NCBI RefSeq assembly: GCF_014235765.1
Contig: NZ_JACMYH010000001.1
Location: 372,001 to 436,000 of the forward strand
Source: Pseudomonas baltica
GTDB taxonomy: Bacteria; Pseudomonadota; Gammaproteobacteria; Pseudomonadales; Pseudomonadaceae
DNA: 64,000 nt
Reading direction: 5' to 3'
Shown: positions 6,614 to 16,740 of the stretch, in pieces
How the letters are laid out: each line of letters starts with the position of its first letter
Numbering within the stretch: the first letter of the stretch is position 1
Notes under the pieces: generated by a model
Told to the model about the DNA's origin: nothing
The model's input: only the letters and a program-made list of their open reading frames with translations
Databases searched by the model: none
Made by a program: the position numbers and the translations under genes

Positions 6614-8641
6614 ATGACGGCTGATCAGACTTTCCAAGCGGACCAGAACGCGACCGACGAACAGACGCCAGACCACGTGCTGAGCCTGTCCCAGGCGCTG
6701 CTGCTGCCTCGGATCGTGATCGAAGACACGCAGCCTGTCATTGACGGTGGTCAATTTGCCGTCAAGGCCATCGTCGGCCAGACGGTCACGGTCAGCACCA
6801 AGGTCTACGCCGACGGTCACGACAAGCTGGCCGTGGTCCTGCGCTGGCATGAGGCGGGCACCGACACCTGGCACAGCACTGCCATGCGCGAGCTGGGCAA
6901 CGACAGCTGGGAAGCCGAGCTGGTCGTCGACAGCGTCGGCACCCATGCCTATTGCATCGACGCCTGGATCGACCAGTTCGCCAGCTACCGCTACGAACTG
7001 GAAAAGAAGTACGCCGCTGGCGTGACCATCGACCTAGAACTTGAAGAAGGCCGCGTGCACCTCGAGCAGGCCGCCAGCCGCAGCCAGGATACCCTGGCAC
7101 GCCAACTGCGCCAGTTGCACGACGAATTGCAGGGGCTGGATCAGGACGCCAAGGTCGCGCTGCTGTTGCAGCGTGACACCCAAGCCTTGATGTCCCTGGC
7201 GGACTCGCGCGCGTTCCTCTGCTCCAGTGTCGAATATGCCCTGGACGTAGAACGCGAACTCGCGCAGTTCGCCAGCTGGTACGAGTTGTTTCCGCGCTCG
7301 ATCACCGATGACAAAGCTCGTCATGGCACCTTCAATGACGTGCACAGCCGTCTGCCGATGATTCGCGACATGAATTTCGACGTGCTGTATTTCCCGCCGA
7401 TCCATCCCATCGGACGCGCTCACCGCAAGGGCCCGAACAACTCCCTGACCGCCGGCCCGGACGATCCAGGCAGCCCTTATGCCATCGGCAGCGCCGAGGG
7501 TGGGCACGAGGCCATTCACCCGCAGCTGGGCACGCGTGAAGACTTCCGCAGGCTGGTGGCCGCGGCGGCCGAGCACGGTCTGGAAATCGCGCTGGACTTC
7601 GCCATCCAGTGCTCCCAAGACCACCTGTGGCTCAAAGAGCACCCGGGCTGGTTCAGCTGGCGCCCGGACGGCACCATCCGCTATGCGGAAAACCCGCCGA
7701 AGAAATACCAGGACATCGTCAACGTCGACTTCTACGCTGCCGACGCAGTGCCGGGCCTGTGGACCGAGCTGCGCGACGTGGTGTGGGGCTGGGTCGAGGA
7801 AGGCGTGAAGATCTTTCGCGTCGACAACCCGCACACCAAGCCGCTGCCATTCTGGCAATGGCTGATCGCCGATATCCGCAGCAAAGACCCAAGCGTGATG
7901 TTCCTTGCAGAGGCGTTCACCAAGCCAGCCATGATGGCGCGCCTGGGCAAGGTCGGTTACTCGCAGAGCTACACCTACTTCACCTGGCGCAATACCAAGC
8001 CGGAGCTGACCACCTATTTCACCCAGCTCAACCAGGCACCGTGGGCGCACTGCTACCGGCCGAACTTCTTCGTCAACACGCCGGACATCAACCCGTTCTT
8101 CCTGCACGACAACGGCCGCGCCGGGTTCCTCATCCGCGCGGCGCTGGCGACCATGGGCTCCGGCCTGTGGGGCATGTATTCGGGTTTCGAACTGTGTGAA
8201 TCGGCGCCCATCCCTGGCAAGGAAGAGTATCTGGACTCGGAGAAGTACGAGATCCGCCCGCGTGACTTCACCGCCCCCGGCAACATCATTGCCGAGATCG
8301 CCCAGCTCAACCGGATTCGCCGTCAGAACCCGGCGTTGCAAACACATCTGGGCGTCGAGTTCTTTCAGTGCTACAACGATAACGTCCTGTATTTCGGCAA
8401 GCGGACCGCTGACCGCAGCAACTATGTGCTGGTCGCCGTGAGCCTCGATCCACACAACGTCCAGGAAGCCCATTTCGAGCTGCCGCTGTGGGAGTTGGGC
8501 CTGGACGACGATGCGGCCACCAACGGCGAAGACCTGATGACCGGGCATCGCTGGACGTGGCACGGCAAGAATCAGTTCATGCGGATCGACCCTGCCTATC
8601 AACCGTTCGGTATCTGGAGGATCACCCGCGTACAGCCGTAG
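6614..8641 (+). CDS. glgE: Alpha-1,4-glucan:maltose-1-phosphate maltosyltransferase
   Basis: GlgE (GH13_3) extends alpha-1,4-glucans by two glucose units at a time from maltose-1-phosphate. The 675-residue protein has the usual order: an N-terminal beta-sandwich domain, a helical insert (residues about 140-220), the (beta/alpha)8 barrel and a C-terminal beta domain. The nucleophile is in FRVDNPHTKP (Asp near residue 403) and the acid/base in FLAEAFTKP (Glu near 432); FPPIHPIGRAHRKGPNN is typical of the family. AGGAG(CGAGG) lies upstream of the chosen ATG, and the AlgU-type promoter excludes the upstream in-frame start. First gene of the glgE-treS-glgB unit; TreS-Mak, encoded next, supplies its donor. 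Confidence 0.96.
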   Translation: MTADQTFQADQNATDEQTPDHVLSLSQALLLPRIVIEDTQPVIDGGQFAVKAIVGQTVTVSTKVYADGHDKLAVVLRWHEAGTDTWHSTAMRELGNDSWEAELVVDSVGTHAYCIDAWIDQFASYRYELEKKYAAGVTIDLELEEGRVHLEQAASRSQDTLARQLRQLHDELQGLDQDAKVALLLQRDTQALMSLADSRAFLCSSVEYALDVERELAQFASWYELFPRSITDDKARHGTFNDVHSRLPMIRDMNFDVLYFPPIHPIGRAHRKGPNNSLTAGPDDPGSPYAIGSAEGGHEAIHPQLGTREDFRRLVAAAAEHGLEIALDFAIQCSQDHLWLKEHPGWFSWRPDGTIRYAENPPKKYQDIVNVDFYAADAVPGLWTELRDVVWGWVEEGVKIFRVDNPHTKPLPFWQWLIADIRSKDPSVMFLAEAFTKPAMMARLGKVGYSQSYTYFTWRNTKPELTTYFTQLNQAPWAHCYRPNFFVNTPDINPFFLHDNGRAGFLIRAALATMGSGLWGMYSGFELCESAPIPGKEEYLDSEKYEIRPRDFTAPGNIIAEIAQLNRIRRQNPALQTHLGVEFFQCYNDNVLYFGKRTADRSNYVLVAVSLDPHNVQEAHFELPLWELGLDDDAATNGEDLMTGHRWTWHGKNQFMRIDPAYQPFGIWRITRVQP

Positions 8642-8736
8642 GCAAGTGCCACGTCGTACGCCGCACTCGGTGTCTCACGCTGCTCCAGGCGATGTCCAGC
8701 CGCTCCAGACACGCTGCTCACTACAGGGAATCCACA

Positions 8737-11700
8737 ATGGCGAAAAAGCCTCGGTCGCAAGCGTTCATCGATGATCCGCTCTGGTACAAGGATGCGGTTA
8801 TCTATCAGGTCCACGTCAAGTCGTTCTTCGACTCCGACAACGACGGCATCGGTGACTTTCCGGGGTTGATCGCCAAACTCGATTACATCGCCGATCTGGG
8901 CGTCAATACCATTTGGCTGCTGCCGTTCTACCCGTCGCCGCGTCGCGACGACGGCTACGACATCGCCGAGTACAAGGCGGTGCACTCGGACTACGGCACG
9001 TTGGCCGATGTGCGACGTTTCATCAGCGAGGCGCACAAGCGCGGCTTGCGTGTGATCACCGAGCTGGTGATCAACCACACTTCCGACCAGCACCCCTGGT
9101 TTCAGCGCGCGCGCAAGGCCAAGAAGGGCTCCAAGGCTCGCGATTTCTATGTGTGGTCCGACAGCGACGAGAAATACGACGGAACGCGAATCATCTTTCT
9201 CGATACCGAGAAGTCCAACTGGACCTGGGACCCCGTCGCAGGCCAATACTTCTGGCACCGTTTCTATTCGCACCAGCCGGATTTGAATTTCGACAACCCG
9301 CAAGTGATGAAAGCAGTCATTGACGTCATGCGCTACTGGCTGGACATGGGCATCGACGGCCTGCGCCTGGATGCCATCCCGTACCTGATCGAGCGCGACG
9401 GCACCAACAACGAGAACCTGCCCGAAACCCACCAGGTGCTCAAGCAGATCCGTGCCGAGATCGACGCCAACTACCCGGACCGCATGCTGCTGGCCGAGGC
9501 CAACCAGTGGCCCGAGGATACCCAGCTGTACTTCGGCGATGCTCACGGCGACAACGGCGACGAGTGCCACATGGCGTTCCATTTCCCGTTGATGCCACGC
9601 ATGTACATGGCACTGGCGCAGGAAGACCGCTTTCCGGTCACCGACATTCTGCGCCAGACGCCTGCCATTCCAGCCAACTGCCAATGGGCGATCTTCCTGC
9701 GCAACCACGATGAACTGACCCTGGAAATGGTCACCGACCGTGAGCGCGATTACCTGTGGAACTACTACGCGGCCGACAGCCGCGCGCGGATCAACCTCGG
9801 CATTCGTCGTCGCCTGGCGCCGCTGCTCGAACGTGACCGCCGCCGGGTCGAATTGCTCAACAGCCTGCTGCTGTCCATGCCCGGCACACCGACCCTGTAT
9901 TACGGTGACGAAATCGGCATGGGCGACAATATCTACCTGGGTGACCGCGACGGTGTGCGCACGCCCATGCAGTGGTCGATCGACCGAAACGGCGGCTTCT
10001 CTCGCGCCGACCCGGCCAGCCTGGTGCTGCCGCCGATCATGGATCCGCTCTATGGCTACCAGTCGGTCAACGTCGAAACCCAGGCCAACGACCCGCACTC
10101 GCTGCTGAACTGGACCCGGCGCATGCTCGCCGTGCGCCGTCAGCAGAAAGCGTTCGGCCGCGGCACCCTGACCATGCTCACGCCGACCAACCGCCGCATC
10201 CTGGCCTACGTGCGTGAATACACCGGCAGTGATGGCAAGACCGAGATCGTGTTGTGCGTAGCCAACGTCTCGCGTGCCGCCCAAGCGGCTGAATTGGATC
10301 TGTCCCCGTACGCCGGCATGGTGCCGGTAGAGATGCTCGGCGGCAGCGCCTTCCCACCCATCGGTCAGCTGAATTTTCTGCTGACCTTGCCACCCTACGG
10401 CTTCTATTGGTTCCTGCTGGCCAGCGAAACCCAGATGCCGAGTTGGCACGTCGAACCGGCCCAAAGCATGCCTGACTTCCAGACCCTGGTTTTGAAACAA
10501 CGGATGGAGGAGTTGCTCGACGAGCCGTCGCGCAGCACTCTGGAAAACACCTCTCTGCTGCAGTACCTGCCCAAGCGACGCTGGTTCGGCGGCAAGGACG
10601 TGGCCATAGACAACCTGCGCATCGCTTACGGCGTGCGCTTCGGCACGCCGCAAAGCCCGGTGCTCCTCAGTGAGCTGGAGGTCACCGCCGGTGGCCAGAC
10701 CAGCCGCTACCAGTTCCCGTTCGGCTTCATTCCCGAGGAGCACAGCGGCTCGCCGCTGCCCTTGCAACTGGCGCTGTCGCGTGTTCGGCGCGGCCGTGAA
10801 GTCGGCCTGATCACCGACGCCTTCGTCCTGGAAAACTTCATCCACTCGGTGATCGAAGGGCTTCAGGTCGAGAAGACCCTGGCGACCGGCGAAGGCGAGA
10901 TCCGCTTCCAGGCCACCGAGCATCTGACGGCCCTGAATCTCGACCAGACTTCGGTGATCCGCTACCTGTCGGCCGAGCAGTCCAACAGCTCGGTCGTGGT
11001 CGGCGGCAGCCTGGTGCTGAAGATGATTCGCCGCGTCAGCGGTGGCATCCATCCAGAGCTGGAAATGGGCGCCTACCTGACCGCCGCGGGCTACGCCAAC
11101 ATCTCGCCGCTGATGGGGTCCGTCAGCCGTGTGGATGCCAGCGGAACACCGCACTTGCTGATGATTGCCCAGGGTTACCTGAACAATCAGGGCGACGCCT
11201 GGGAATGGACCCAGAACAACCTCGAGCGCGCGATTCGCGACGAGATGGCCTTCGCCCATTCCGAACAAGGCCAGCGCTACGACGCACTGGGCGAGCTGGC
11301 AGACTTTGCCGGCATGCTCGGCCAGCGCCTGGGCGAGATGCACGTCGCCCTGGCGGCGTCCGGCGCCCAGGCCGATTTCCTCGCCCGGGTGAGCAACCAG
11401 AAAGATGCCCAAGGCTGGGCTACAAGCATCGCCAGCCAAGTCGAGCGGGCGCTGGGCCTGCTCGAGCAGCGCCACACCGAATTTGCCGAGCAGGACCAGG
11501 CTTTGGTGGCCGAGCTGCTGGGCCGACGCGAAGAGTTGCTGGCCCAGGTCGAGCGCCTCAGCGCGCAGGCCACTGGCGGTCTGATCATGCGGGTCCATGG
11601 CGACCTGCACCTGGGCCAGATGCTGGTGGTGCAGGGTGATGCCTACCTGATCGACTTCGAGGGTGAGCCTGCACGGCCACTCGAAGAGCGCCGCGCCAAA

Positions 11701-12060
11701 TACAGTCCTTACAAGGATGTAGGAGGCGTATTGCGTTCGTTCGACTACGCTGCGGCCATGGCGATCCGCAATGTACAAAGCACCGATGCCTCCGAGGAAG
11801 CAGCATCGGCGCGCCAGCGCGTGGCCCAGCGCTACCTGGCCGAGGCCCGCCATGCGTTCATCGGCGCCTACGACCTGGCGACCCAGGCCGTGCCACATCA
11901 GTGGCAGGACCCGGACGGCGCGCGCGCGGCACTGGATTTGTTCAGCCTGGAAAAGGCTGCCTACGAGATCGCTTATGAAGCGGAGAATCGCCCGAGCTGG
12001 TTGGCCGTGCCCTTGCACGGACTGTTCGGGCTCTTGAGTACGAGGGAGAATAAGCAATGA
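8737..12060 (+). CDS. treS: Trehalose synthase / maltokinase fusion
   Basis: A 1107-residue two-enzyme protein. Residues 1-550 are TreS (GH13_16), which interconverts trehalose and maltose: [21 protein letters not shown] at the start, nucleophile in LRLDAIPYL (Asp near 210), acid/base in [11 protein letters not shown] (Glu near 254) and RNHDELTLE near 324. Residues from about 650 to the end are maltokinase (Pep2/Mak), which phosphorylates maltose with [14 protein letters not shown] at the cap, HGDLHLGQ near 954 as catalytic loop and LIDFEGEP near 971 as metal loop. The fusion hands maltose directly to the kinase, yielding maltose-1-phosphate for GlgE. The ATG at 8737 begins the conserved part. 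Its stop overlaps glgB by ATGA. Confidence 0.96.
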   Translation: MAKKPRSQAFIDDPLWYKDAVIYQVHVKSFFDSDNDGIGDFPGLIAKLDYIADLGVNTIWLLPFYPSPRRDDGYDIAEYKAVHSDYGTLADVRRFISEAHKRGLRVITELVINHTSDQHPWFQRARKAKKGSKARDFYVWSDSDEKYDGTRIIFLDTEKSNWTWDPVAGQYFWHRFYSHQPDLNFDNPQVMKAVIDVMRYWLDMGIDGLRLDAIPYLIERDGTNNENLPETHQVLKQIRAEIDANYPDRMLLAEANQWPEDTQLYFGDAHGDNGDECHMAFHFPLMPRMYMALAQEDRFPVTDILRQTPAIPANCQWAIFLRNHDELTLEMVTDRERDYLWNYYAADSRARINLGIRRRLAPLLERDRRRVELLNSLLLSMPGTPTLYYGDEIGMGDNIYLGDRDGVRTPMQWSIDRNGGFSRADPASLVLPPIMDPLYGYQSVNVETQANDPHSLLNWTRRMLAVRRQQKAFGRGTLTMLTPTNRRILAYVREYTGSDGKTEIVLCVANVSRAAQAAELDLSPYAGMVPVEMLGGSAFPPIGQLNFLLTLPPYGFYWFLLASETQMPSWHVEPAQSMPDFQTLVLKQRMEELLDEPSRSTLENTSLLQYLPKRRWFGGKDVAIDNLRIAYGVRFGTPQSPVLLSELEVTAGGQTSRYQFPFGFIPEEHSGSPLPLQLALSRVRRGREVGLITDAFVLENFIHSVIEGLQVEKTLATGEGEIRFQATEHLTALNLDQTSVIRYLSAEQSNSSVVVGGSLVLKMIRRVSGGIHPELEMGAYLTAAGYANISPLMGSVSRVDASGTPHLLMIAQGYLNNQGDAWEWTQNNLERAIRDEMAFAHSEQGQRYDALGELADFAGMLGQRLGEMHVALAASGAQADFLARVSNQKDAQGWATSIASQVERALGLLEQRHTEFAEQDQALVAELLGRREELLAQVERLSAQATGGLIMRVHGDLHLGQMLVVQGDAYLIDFEGEPARPLEERRAKYSPYKDVGGVLRSFDYAAAMAIRNVQSTDASEEAASARQRVAQRYLAEARHAFIGAYDLATQAVPHQWQDPDGARAALDLFSLEKAAYEIAYEAENRPSWLAVPLHGLFGLLSTRENKQ

Positions 12061-14300
12061 GTGCGCACAGCGAACATGGCAAGCGCGATTCCGGCGCGTT
12101 GCCGGCAAAAGCCGATATCGAGGCGCTGATCCGTGCCGACCATTCTGATCCGTTCTCGGTTCTGGGTGCCCATAGCGATGGCGGCACAGGCAGCTACATC
12201 CGTGCCTACCTGCCGACGGCCCTGAGCGTGCAGGTATTGGCCAAGGACGGGGGGCATCCACTGACGACCCTCGACCAGGGCGACGTGCCCGGGCTGTTCA
12301 CTGGCCATATCGAGCAAAGCCAACCCTACCTGCTGCGCGTGCAGTGGGCCGGGGGGGTGCAGGTCAGCGAAGACCCGTACAGCTACGGCAATCTGCTCGG
12401 CGACATGGACATCTACCTGTTTGCAGAGGGCAAGCATCGCAACCTGGGCAGCGTCTTCGGCGCCCAGTTCATCGAAATCGAAGGCGTGCAGGGCGTGCGC
12501 TTCGCCGTCTGGGCACCGAACGCCAAGCGGGTGTCGGTGGTCGGTGACTTCAACGTCTGGGACGGTCGCCGTCATCCAATGCGCCAACGCTTCCCGGCCG
12601 GCGTCTGGGAGTTGTTCATCCCCGGCCTGCAGCCTGGCGAACCGTATAAATACGAGATTCTTGGCCAGCACGGCATTCTGCCGCTCAAGGCCGACCCGAT
12701 TGCCCTGTGCACCGAGTTGCCGCCGTCCACCGCCTCGCGGGTGGCCAAGCCGATGCAGTTCGCCTGGGACGACAACGCTTGGCTGGATATCCGCGCCGAG
12801 CGCCACGCGCTGGGTGCACCACAGTCAATCTATGAACTGCACGCCGGTTCATGGATGTGCGAGCTCGACGAAGCAGGCGAGGTGGTTCGTCCCTACAACT
12901 GGCATGAACTGGCCGAGCGCCTGATTCCGTACGTGCAGAAGATGGGCTTCACCCACATCGAGCTGCTGCCGATCATGGAGCACCCATTCGGCGGTTCGTG
13001 GGGTTATCAACCACTGTCGCAGTTCGCGCCGTCGGCCCGCTATGGCACGCCGGAAGACTTCGCGGCGTTCGTCAATGCCTGCCACAAAGCCGAAATCGGT
13101 GTGATCCTGGACTGGGTCCCGGCGCATTTCCCCACCGACGAGCATGGCCTGGCGCGTTTCGACGGCACTGCGCTGTACGAATACGACAACCCGCTGGAAG
13201 GTTTCCATCAAGACTGGAACACGCTGATCTACAACCTGGGCCGCACTGAAGTGCATGGCTTCATGATTGCCTCCGCGGTTCACTGGCTCAAGCAGTTCCA
13301 TATCGACGGCCTGCGCGTCGATGCCGTGGCGTCGATGCTGTACCGCGACTATTCGCGCAAGGCAGGGGAATGGGTGCCCAACGAGTACGGCGGCCGTGAG
13401 AACCTGGAAACCATCGCGTTCCTGCGTCACCTCAATGACGTGGTGAAACAGGAAGCACCGGGGGCCATGGTCATAGCCGAAGAGTCCACCGCCTGGCCGG
13501 GCGTGACTCAGCCCACACAGGAAGGCGGCCTGGGTTTCGACTACAAGTGGAACATGGGCTGGATGCATGACACGCTCAACTACGTCCAGAACGATCCGAT
13601 CCACAGGCCGCATCATCACGGGCAGCTCAGTTTTGGTTTGGTGTATGCCTATTCAGAACATTTCGTGCTGCCGATTTCCCATGATGAGGTCGTGCATGGC
13701 AAACACTCGCTGATCGACAAGATGCCCGGTGACCGCTGGCAGAAGTTTGCCAACCTGCGTGCCTACCTGAGTTTCATGTGGACTCATCCGGGCAAGAAGC
13801 TGTTGTTCATGGGTTGCGAGTTCGGCCAGTGGCGAGAGTGGAACCACGATCATCAGCTGGATTGGTACCTCACCGAGTACTCCGAACACAAGGGTGTTCA
13901 GCAGCTGATCGCCGACCTCAACAGGCTGTACCGCGAAGTACCGGCACTGCACCAGCAGGACTGCCAGCCCGAGGGCTTCCAGTGGTTGATCGGCGACGAC
14001 GCCACCAACAGTGTCTTTGCCTGGCTGCGCTGGAGTGCCAATAACGAGCCGGTGCTGGTGGTTGCCAACTTCACGCCGGTTCCGCGCGAGGCCTACCGCG
14101 TAGGCGTGCCGTTCGGTGGCGAGTGGGAAGAGCTGCTCAACAGCGACGCCGAGCAGTACGCTGGCTCCAACTACGGCAACGGCGGCAAGGTCTTCGCCGA
14201 AGAGGAGGGCAGCCATGGCCAACCTCACGCCATCAGCCTCAACCTGCCGCCGCTGGGTGTATTGATCCTGCGTCCTACGCGGGCCGATATCCAGGGCTGA
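12057..14300 (+). CDS. glgB: 1,4-alpha-glucan branching enzyme
   Basis: GlgB (GH13_9) cuts alpha-1,4 chains and re-attaches them as alpha-1,6 branches. At 747 residues it is of the long type: an N1 beta-domain, then a CBM48 domain ([25 protein letters not shown] read in two parts near residues 140-165), the barrel and a C-terminal beta domain. Catalytic motifs are LRVDAVASM (Asp near 422), AEESTAWP (Glu near 475) and [11 protein letters not shown]. The ATG overlaps the treS stop codon (ATGA), so translation is probably coupled. It is the last gene of the unit and is followed by a strong terminator. Confidence 0.97.
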   Translation: MSAHSEHGKRDSGALPAKADIEALIRADHSDPFSVLGAHSDGGTGSYIRAYLPTALSVQVLAKDGGHPLTTLDQGDVPGLFTGHIEQSQPYLLRVQWAGGVQVSEDPYSYGNLLGDMDIYLFAEGKHRNLGSVFGAQFIEIEGVQGVRFAVWAPNAKRVSVVGDFNVWDGRRHPMRQRFPAGVWELFIPGLQPGEPYKYEILGQHGILPLKADPIALCTELPPSTASRVAKPMQFAWDDNAWLDIRAERHALGAPQSIYELHAGSWMCELDEAGEVVRPYNWHELAERLIPYVQKMGFTHIELLPIMEHPFGGSWGYQPLSQFAPSARYGTPEDFAAFVNACHKAEIGVILDWVPAHFPTDEHGLARFDGTALYEYDNPLEGFHQDWNTLIYNLGRTEVHGFMIASAVHWLKQFHIDGLRVDAVASMLYRDYSRKAGEWVPNEYGGRENLETIAFLRHLNDVVKQEAPGAMVIAEESTAWPGVTQPTQEGGLGFDYKWNMGWMHDTLNYVQNDPIHRPHHHGQLSFGLVYAYSEHFVLPISHDEVVHGKHSLIDKMPGDRWQKFANLRAYLSFMWTHPGKKLLFMGCEFGQWREWNHDHQLDWYLTEYSEHKGVQQLIADLNRLYREVPALHQQDCQPEGFQWLIGDDATNSVFAWLRWSANNEPVLVVANFTPVPREAYRVGVPFGGEWEELLNSDAEQYAGSNYGNGGKVFAEEEGSHGQPHAISLNLPPLGVLILRPTRADIQG

Positions 14301-14308
14301 CGGTAATG

Positions 14309-14340
14309 AAAAGGAGCTCCTTCACGGAGCCCCTTTTTTT
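14309..14340 (+). terminator. Terminator of the glgE-treS-glgB operon
   Basis: AAAAGG.GCTCC pairs with GGAGC.CCTTTT around a TTCAC loop with one A-C mismatch, and eight Ts follow on the rightward strand. It lies just past the glgB stop codon. The leftward methyltransferase gene ends only about 30 bases further on, and the A-run on the left side gives a leftward T-run too, so the hairpin can serve both converging units. Confidence 0.85.
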
Positions 14341-14372
14341 CGACTGAGTATCAAGTCTGCGTGTTCCAAGGG

Positions 14373-14981
14373 TCAGCGCAATCCCTCGTGCTGGGCGACG
14401 GTCGTCGACTCGCAGCTCCACAGTTCCAGTAGAAAATCACCCTCCCTGTGTTCCACCAGCCGGTGCATGCCCAATTCCGCGTGCAGCTGTTCGTGGACCT
14501 GCGTGGCCGTCTGCGGCGCACCCTCGATGCTCGCCAGCCAGTGACAGGCAACCACCTGGCCACCGGGGTTCAAGCAAGCACGAGCTTTCTCGATGACCTG
14601 GCTGAGGTCGGCGCGACTCAGGTAGTAACCCAGTTCATTGAGCACGATGAGGTCGAAGCGCTCGCCTGGCCAGTCGGCGGGCAGGGCAGCCTGTCGCGCC
14701 TGGGCGTGGGCGATGTCGCTCAGGCGCGCCTGGGTCAGGCCCACCGCGCGGGTATTCATGTCGCAGCTGAGCAGGGCGTCGCAGCGCGTGGCCAGTGCCA
14801 GGCTGGTCTCGCCGTTGGCACAACCGGGCTCGAAGATCGCGCCATAGCGCTCCTGCGGCAGGCAGGCGAGCAGCAATGCCCGCTTGCGCCGCTCGTACCA
14901 GCGATGACGCATGGCCCAGGGGTCGTCGTTGCCCTCGTAGAGCTTGTCGAAATACTGGTTGTCGACGCTTTGTCCGCTCAT
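14373..14981 (-). CDS. NodS-like class I SAM-dependent methyltransferase
   Basis: A 202-residue Rossmann methyltransferase. Motif I is FEPGCANGETSLALA (residues about 50-64), the acidic residue after strand 2 is in LLSCDMN near 74, and motif IV is FDLIVLNELGYYL near 107-120. The start DNQYFDKLYEGNDDPWAMR and ERRKRALLLACLP resemble the NodS/nodulation N-methyltransferase group; NodS methylates the free amine of a deacetylated chito-oligosaccharide. The gene directly follows, with ATGA overlap, a PIG-L deacetylase that could expose such an amine. The real substrate is not known. Last gene of the glgX operon. Confidence 0.82.
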   Translation of the reverse strand: MSGQSVDNQYFDKLYEGNDDPWAMRHRWYERRKRALLLACLPQERYGAIFEPGCANGETSLALATRCDALLSCDMNTRAVGLTQARLSDIAHAQARQAALPADWPGERFDLIVLNELGYYLSRADLSQVIEKARACLNPGGQVVACHWLASIEGAPQTATQVHEQLHAELGMHRLVEHREGDFLLELWSCESTTVAQHEGLR

Positions 14982-15736
14982 AGAAACACCACCTCGAACG
15001 GCTGCAGCAACCGCTCCAGAACGTAGGGGGGCAGCACAGGCGCCAGGCCTATCTGTGGATCGCCTTCCAGCTGACTGGCGAAGGCATGCACCGCATGGCT
15101 CTTGCGCGCCACCATCACCTTGTCCAGCGGCAGCTTACGCGCGCGCGACCATGGGATCCGATCGTCTTCGGGCTGCGCCCAGTGCCAGGTCCAGATCGGC
15201 AGTTCATGATGGCTCGCGCCAGCAGCCGCGGCCGCCGTTGCGCCCGCACGGCCTACCGCCTCATGGTCGGTGTGGCCATCGTTGCACCAAGTGCTGAACA
15301 CCACATCTGTGGGCTTGAGGTAGCGCTGAATGAACTCGGTCAGTCGTTGCTCTTCGTGCGCCACACCGCTGTCGGCAAAGCCTCCGCGAATCCATTGCAA
15401 GCTGTGCAGGGGTAGGCCCAGACGGTGTAGCGCCTCGGCGCTCTCCTGCGGCCGCACGGCGCTGAGGCGTTCGGCGGGCCACGTCTGCGAGCCCGGATGG
15501 CTGGCGCTGCCGTCGGTGACGGAAATGATCAGGATCTGCCGATCCAGACCTGCCAGCAATTGCAAAAGCCCACCACAGCCGAGCACTTCATCGTCCGGAT
15601 GCGGGGCGATGATCACCGCCCGCGAGCCAGTCGGTACCAGTGTCTGGGCGTCGATCAATGGCAGTTCGGCCAAGTGCCGCGAGCCGCGCCAGGCCTGCAG
15701 GGGCGTGCCCTGGCCTACGATAGGGTTTTCTTTCAT
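14978..15736 (-). CDS. PIG-L / LmbE family deacetylase
   Basis: 252 residues with the zinc-binding signature of the PIG-L superfamily: IIAPHPDDEVLGCGG near residues 40-55 (His-Pro-Asp-Asp-Glu) and a third ligand in NDGHTDHEAVG near 158-168. Family members deacetylate N-acetylglucosamine groups on small glycosides (GPI precursor, mycothiol, bacillithiol, teicoplanin). Here it is translationally coupled on both sides: ATGA overlaps with the upstream flavoprotein gene and the downstream methyltransferase gene. GGAG lies three bases before the ATG. It has no signal peptide, so it is cytoplasmic. The substrate cannot be told from sequence. Confidence 0.88.
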   Translation of the reverse strand: MKENPIVGQGTPLQAWRGSRHLAELPLIDAQTLVPTGSRAVIIAPHPDDEVLGCGGLLQLLAGLDRQILIISVTDGSASHPGSQTWPAERLSAVRPQESAEALHRLGLPLHSLQWIRGGFADSGVAHEEQRLTEFIQRYLKPTDVVFSTWCNDGHTDHEAVGRAGATAAAAAGASHHELPIWTWHWAQPEDDRIPWSRARKLPLDKVMVARKSHAVHAFASQLEGDPQIGLAPVLPPYVLERLLQPFEVVFL

Positions 15737-16740
15737 AAACTCCAGGTCCGCGTCGTGGGGGCACCGAGCAACTGGCCCAGCGCAGCGAGGTCGCGCTCGG
15801 CATGGCTCTGTCGCAGGTATACCGGCAGATCGGCGATCAACCGGGCGAAGTGAGGATCCTTGCAGTACGGGGCCGCGCCCAAGGCGCGGCCGACATGGCT
15901 GATGACGGTGTCGGCGGTGTGTTCAGCCACCGCGCGGCACAGTCGCGCCGAATGCTCGAAATGGCCATCGGGCTGCAGATCGGCAGCAATGGCGGCCTGG
16001 CGCAGGACGGCAATGCAGGCCGCCAATGCCCGGTCCACTGCGCCCAGGTGCGCCAGTGCATGAGGTTCGGGCCGGGCATGGCAGTGCTGGGCCAGATAGC
16101 GCCCAAGCTCACGGGCGGCACCGAACCAGCACGCGGCGATGCCGATGCCGCCCAGCCAGAAACCGGGGCGGTTGAGGTAGCTTCCTGCGGTTCCGACGCA
16201 CCAGCCCTCGGCGTTTTCCAGCAGGATCTCGACGCTGCCGGTGTTGGCCATGCCCACGGCGTTCCAGCCGTCGTCGGTGACGCACAGGTTGGCCTGGTCC
16301 ATCGGCACCGCGACCAGTTGTTGCTGGCCATCGTCATCCCAGGCCGTAAGCAGGCCATGGGTGACGACGCTGGCGCCCGAACACCAGGCCTTGCGGCCGC
16401 TGAGCAGCACGCGGTCACCTTCGTGGCGAACCATCACCCGTGCCTGGGGCGGCTCCGAGGCCCAAGTGCCCCAGATCGAGCCCTCGGGCGCGAGATCGGC
16501 ACCCAGTTCCTGCATGATGGCCAACGCGTCAGTGTGGCCTTCGTACAGTTTGCACAGGCCCAGATCATGCCCGGCCACGGCCGCCAGGCACTGCCAGCGC
16601 TGCAAAGTGTCGCCACCGGCGGGCAGCGGCAGGCTGTCCAGGCCCGAGGCGCACAGCCGCCGCAGTTCCTTGCCCAGCGCTGCAGTGTCGGCGTAACCCT
16701 GCGCCGGCCATTTCAGAGCCTCGGTCAGGGTCGGTTTCAT
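15733..16740 (-). CDS. Acyl-CoA dehydrogenase-fold flavoprotein, short form
   Basis: 335 residues, shorter than the usual 380-400 of acyl-CoA dehydrogenases. The beta-domain region is recognisable (WGTWASEPPQARVM, LSGRKAWCSGASVVTH, then GMANTGSVEI), as is the helical C-terminus ending DLPVYLRQSHAERDLAALG. The SHAERDL end resembles FAD/FMN-dependent members that are not fatty-acid dehydrogenases, and I do not see the classical C-terminal catalytic Glu context (YEGT). It may oxidise an amine, acyl or hydroxylated group on the product handled by the adjacent deacetylase and methyltransferase. It overlaps glgX upstream and the PIG-L gene downstream by four bases each. Confidence 0.75.
   Translation of the reverse strand: MKPTLTEALKWPAQGYADTAALGKELRRLCASGLDSLPLPAGGDTLQRWQCLAAVAGHDLGLCKLYEGHTDALAIMQELGADLAPEGSIWGTWASEPPQARVMVRHEGDRVLLSGRKAWCSGASVVTHGLLTAWDDDGQQQLVAVPMDQANLCVTDDGWNAVGMANTGSVEILLENAEGWCVGTAGSYLNRPGFWLGGIGIAACWFGAARELGRYLAQHCHARPEPHALAHLGAVDRALAACIAVLRQAAIAADLQPDGHFEHSARLCRAVAEHTADTVISHVGRALGAAPYCKDPHFARLIADLPVYLRQSHAERDLAALGQLLGAPTTRTWSL

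Noticed and set aside
8599..12261. Long antisense frame (about 1220 codons) opposite treS
   Set aside because: High-GC shadow of the treS-mak gene; its translation has no domain, no ribosome site and low-complexity composition.
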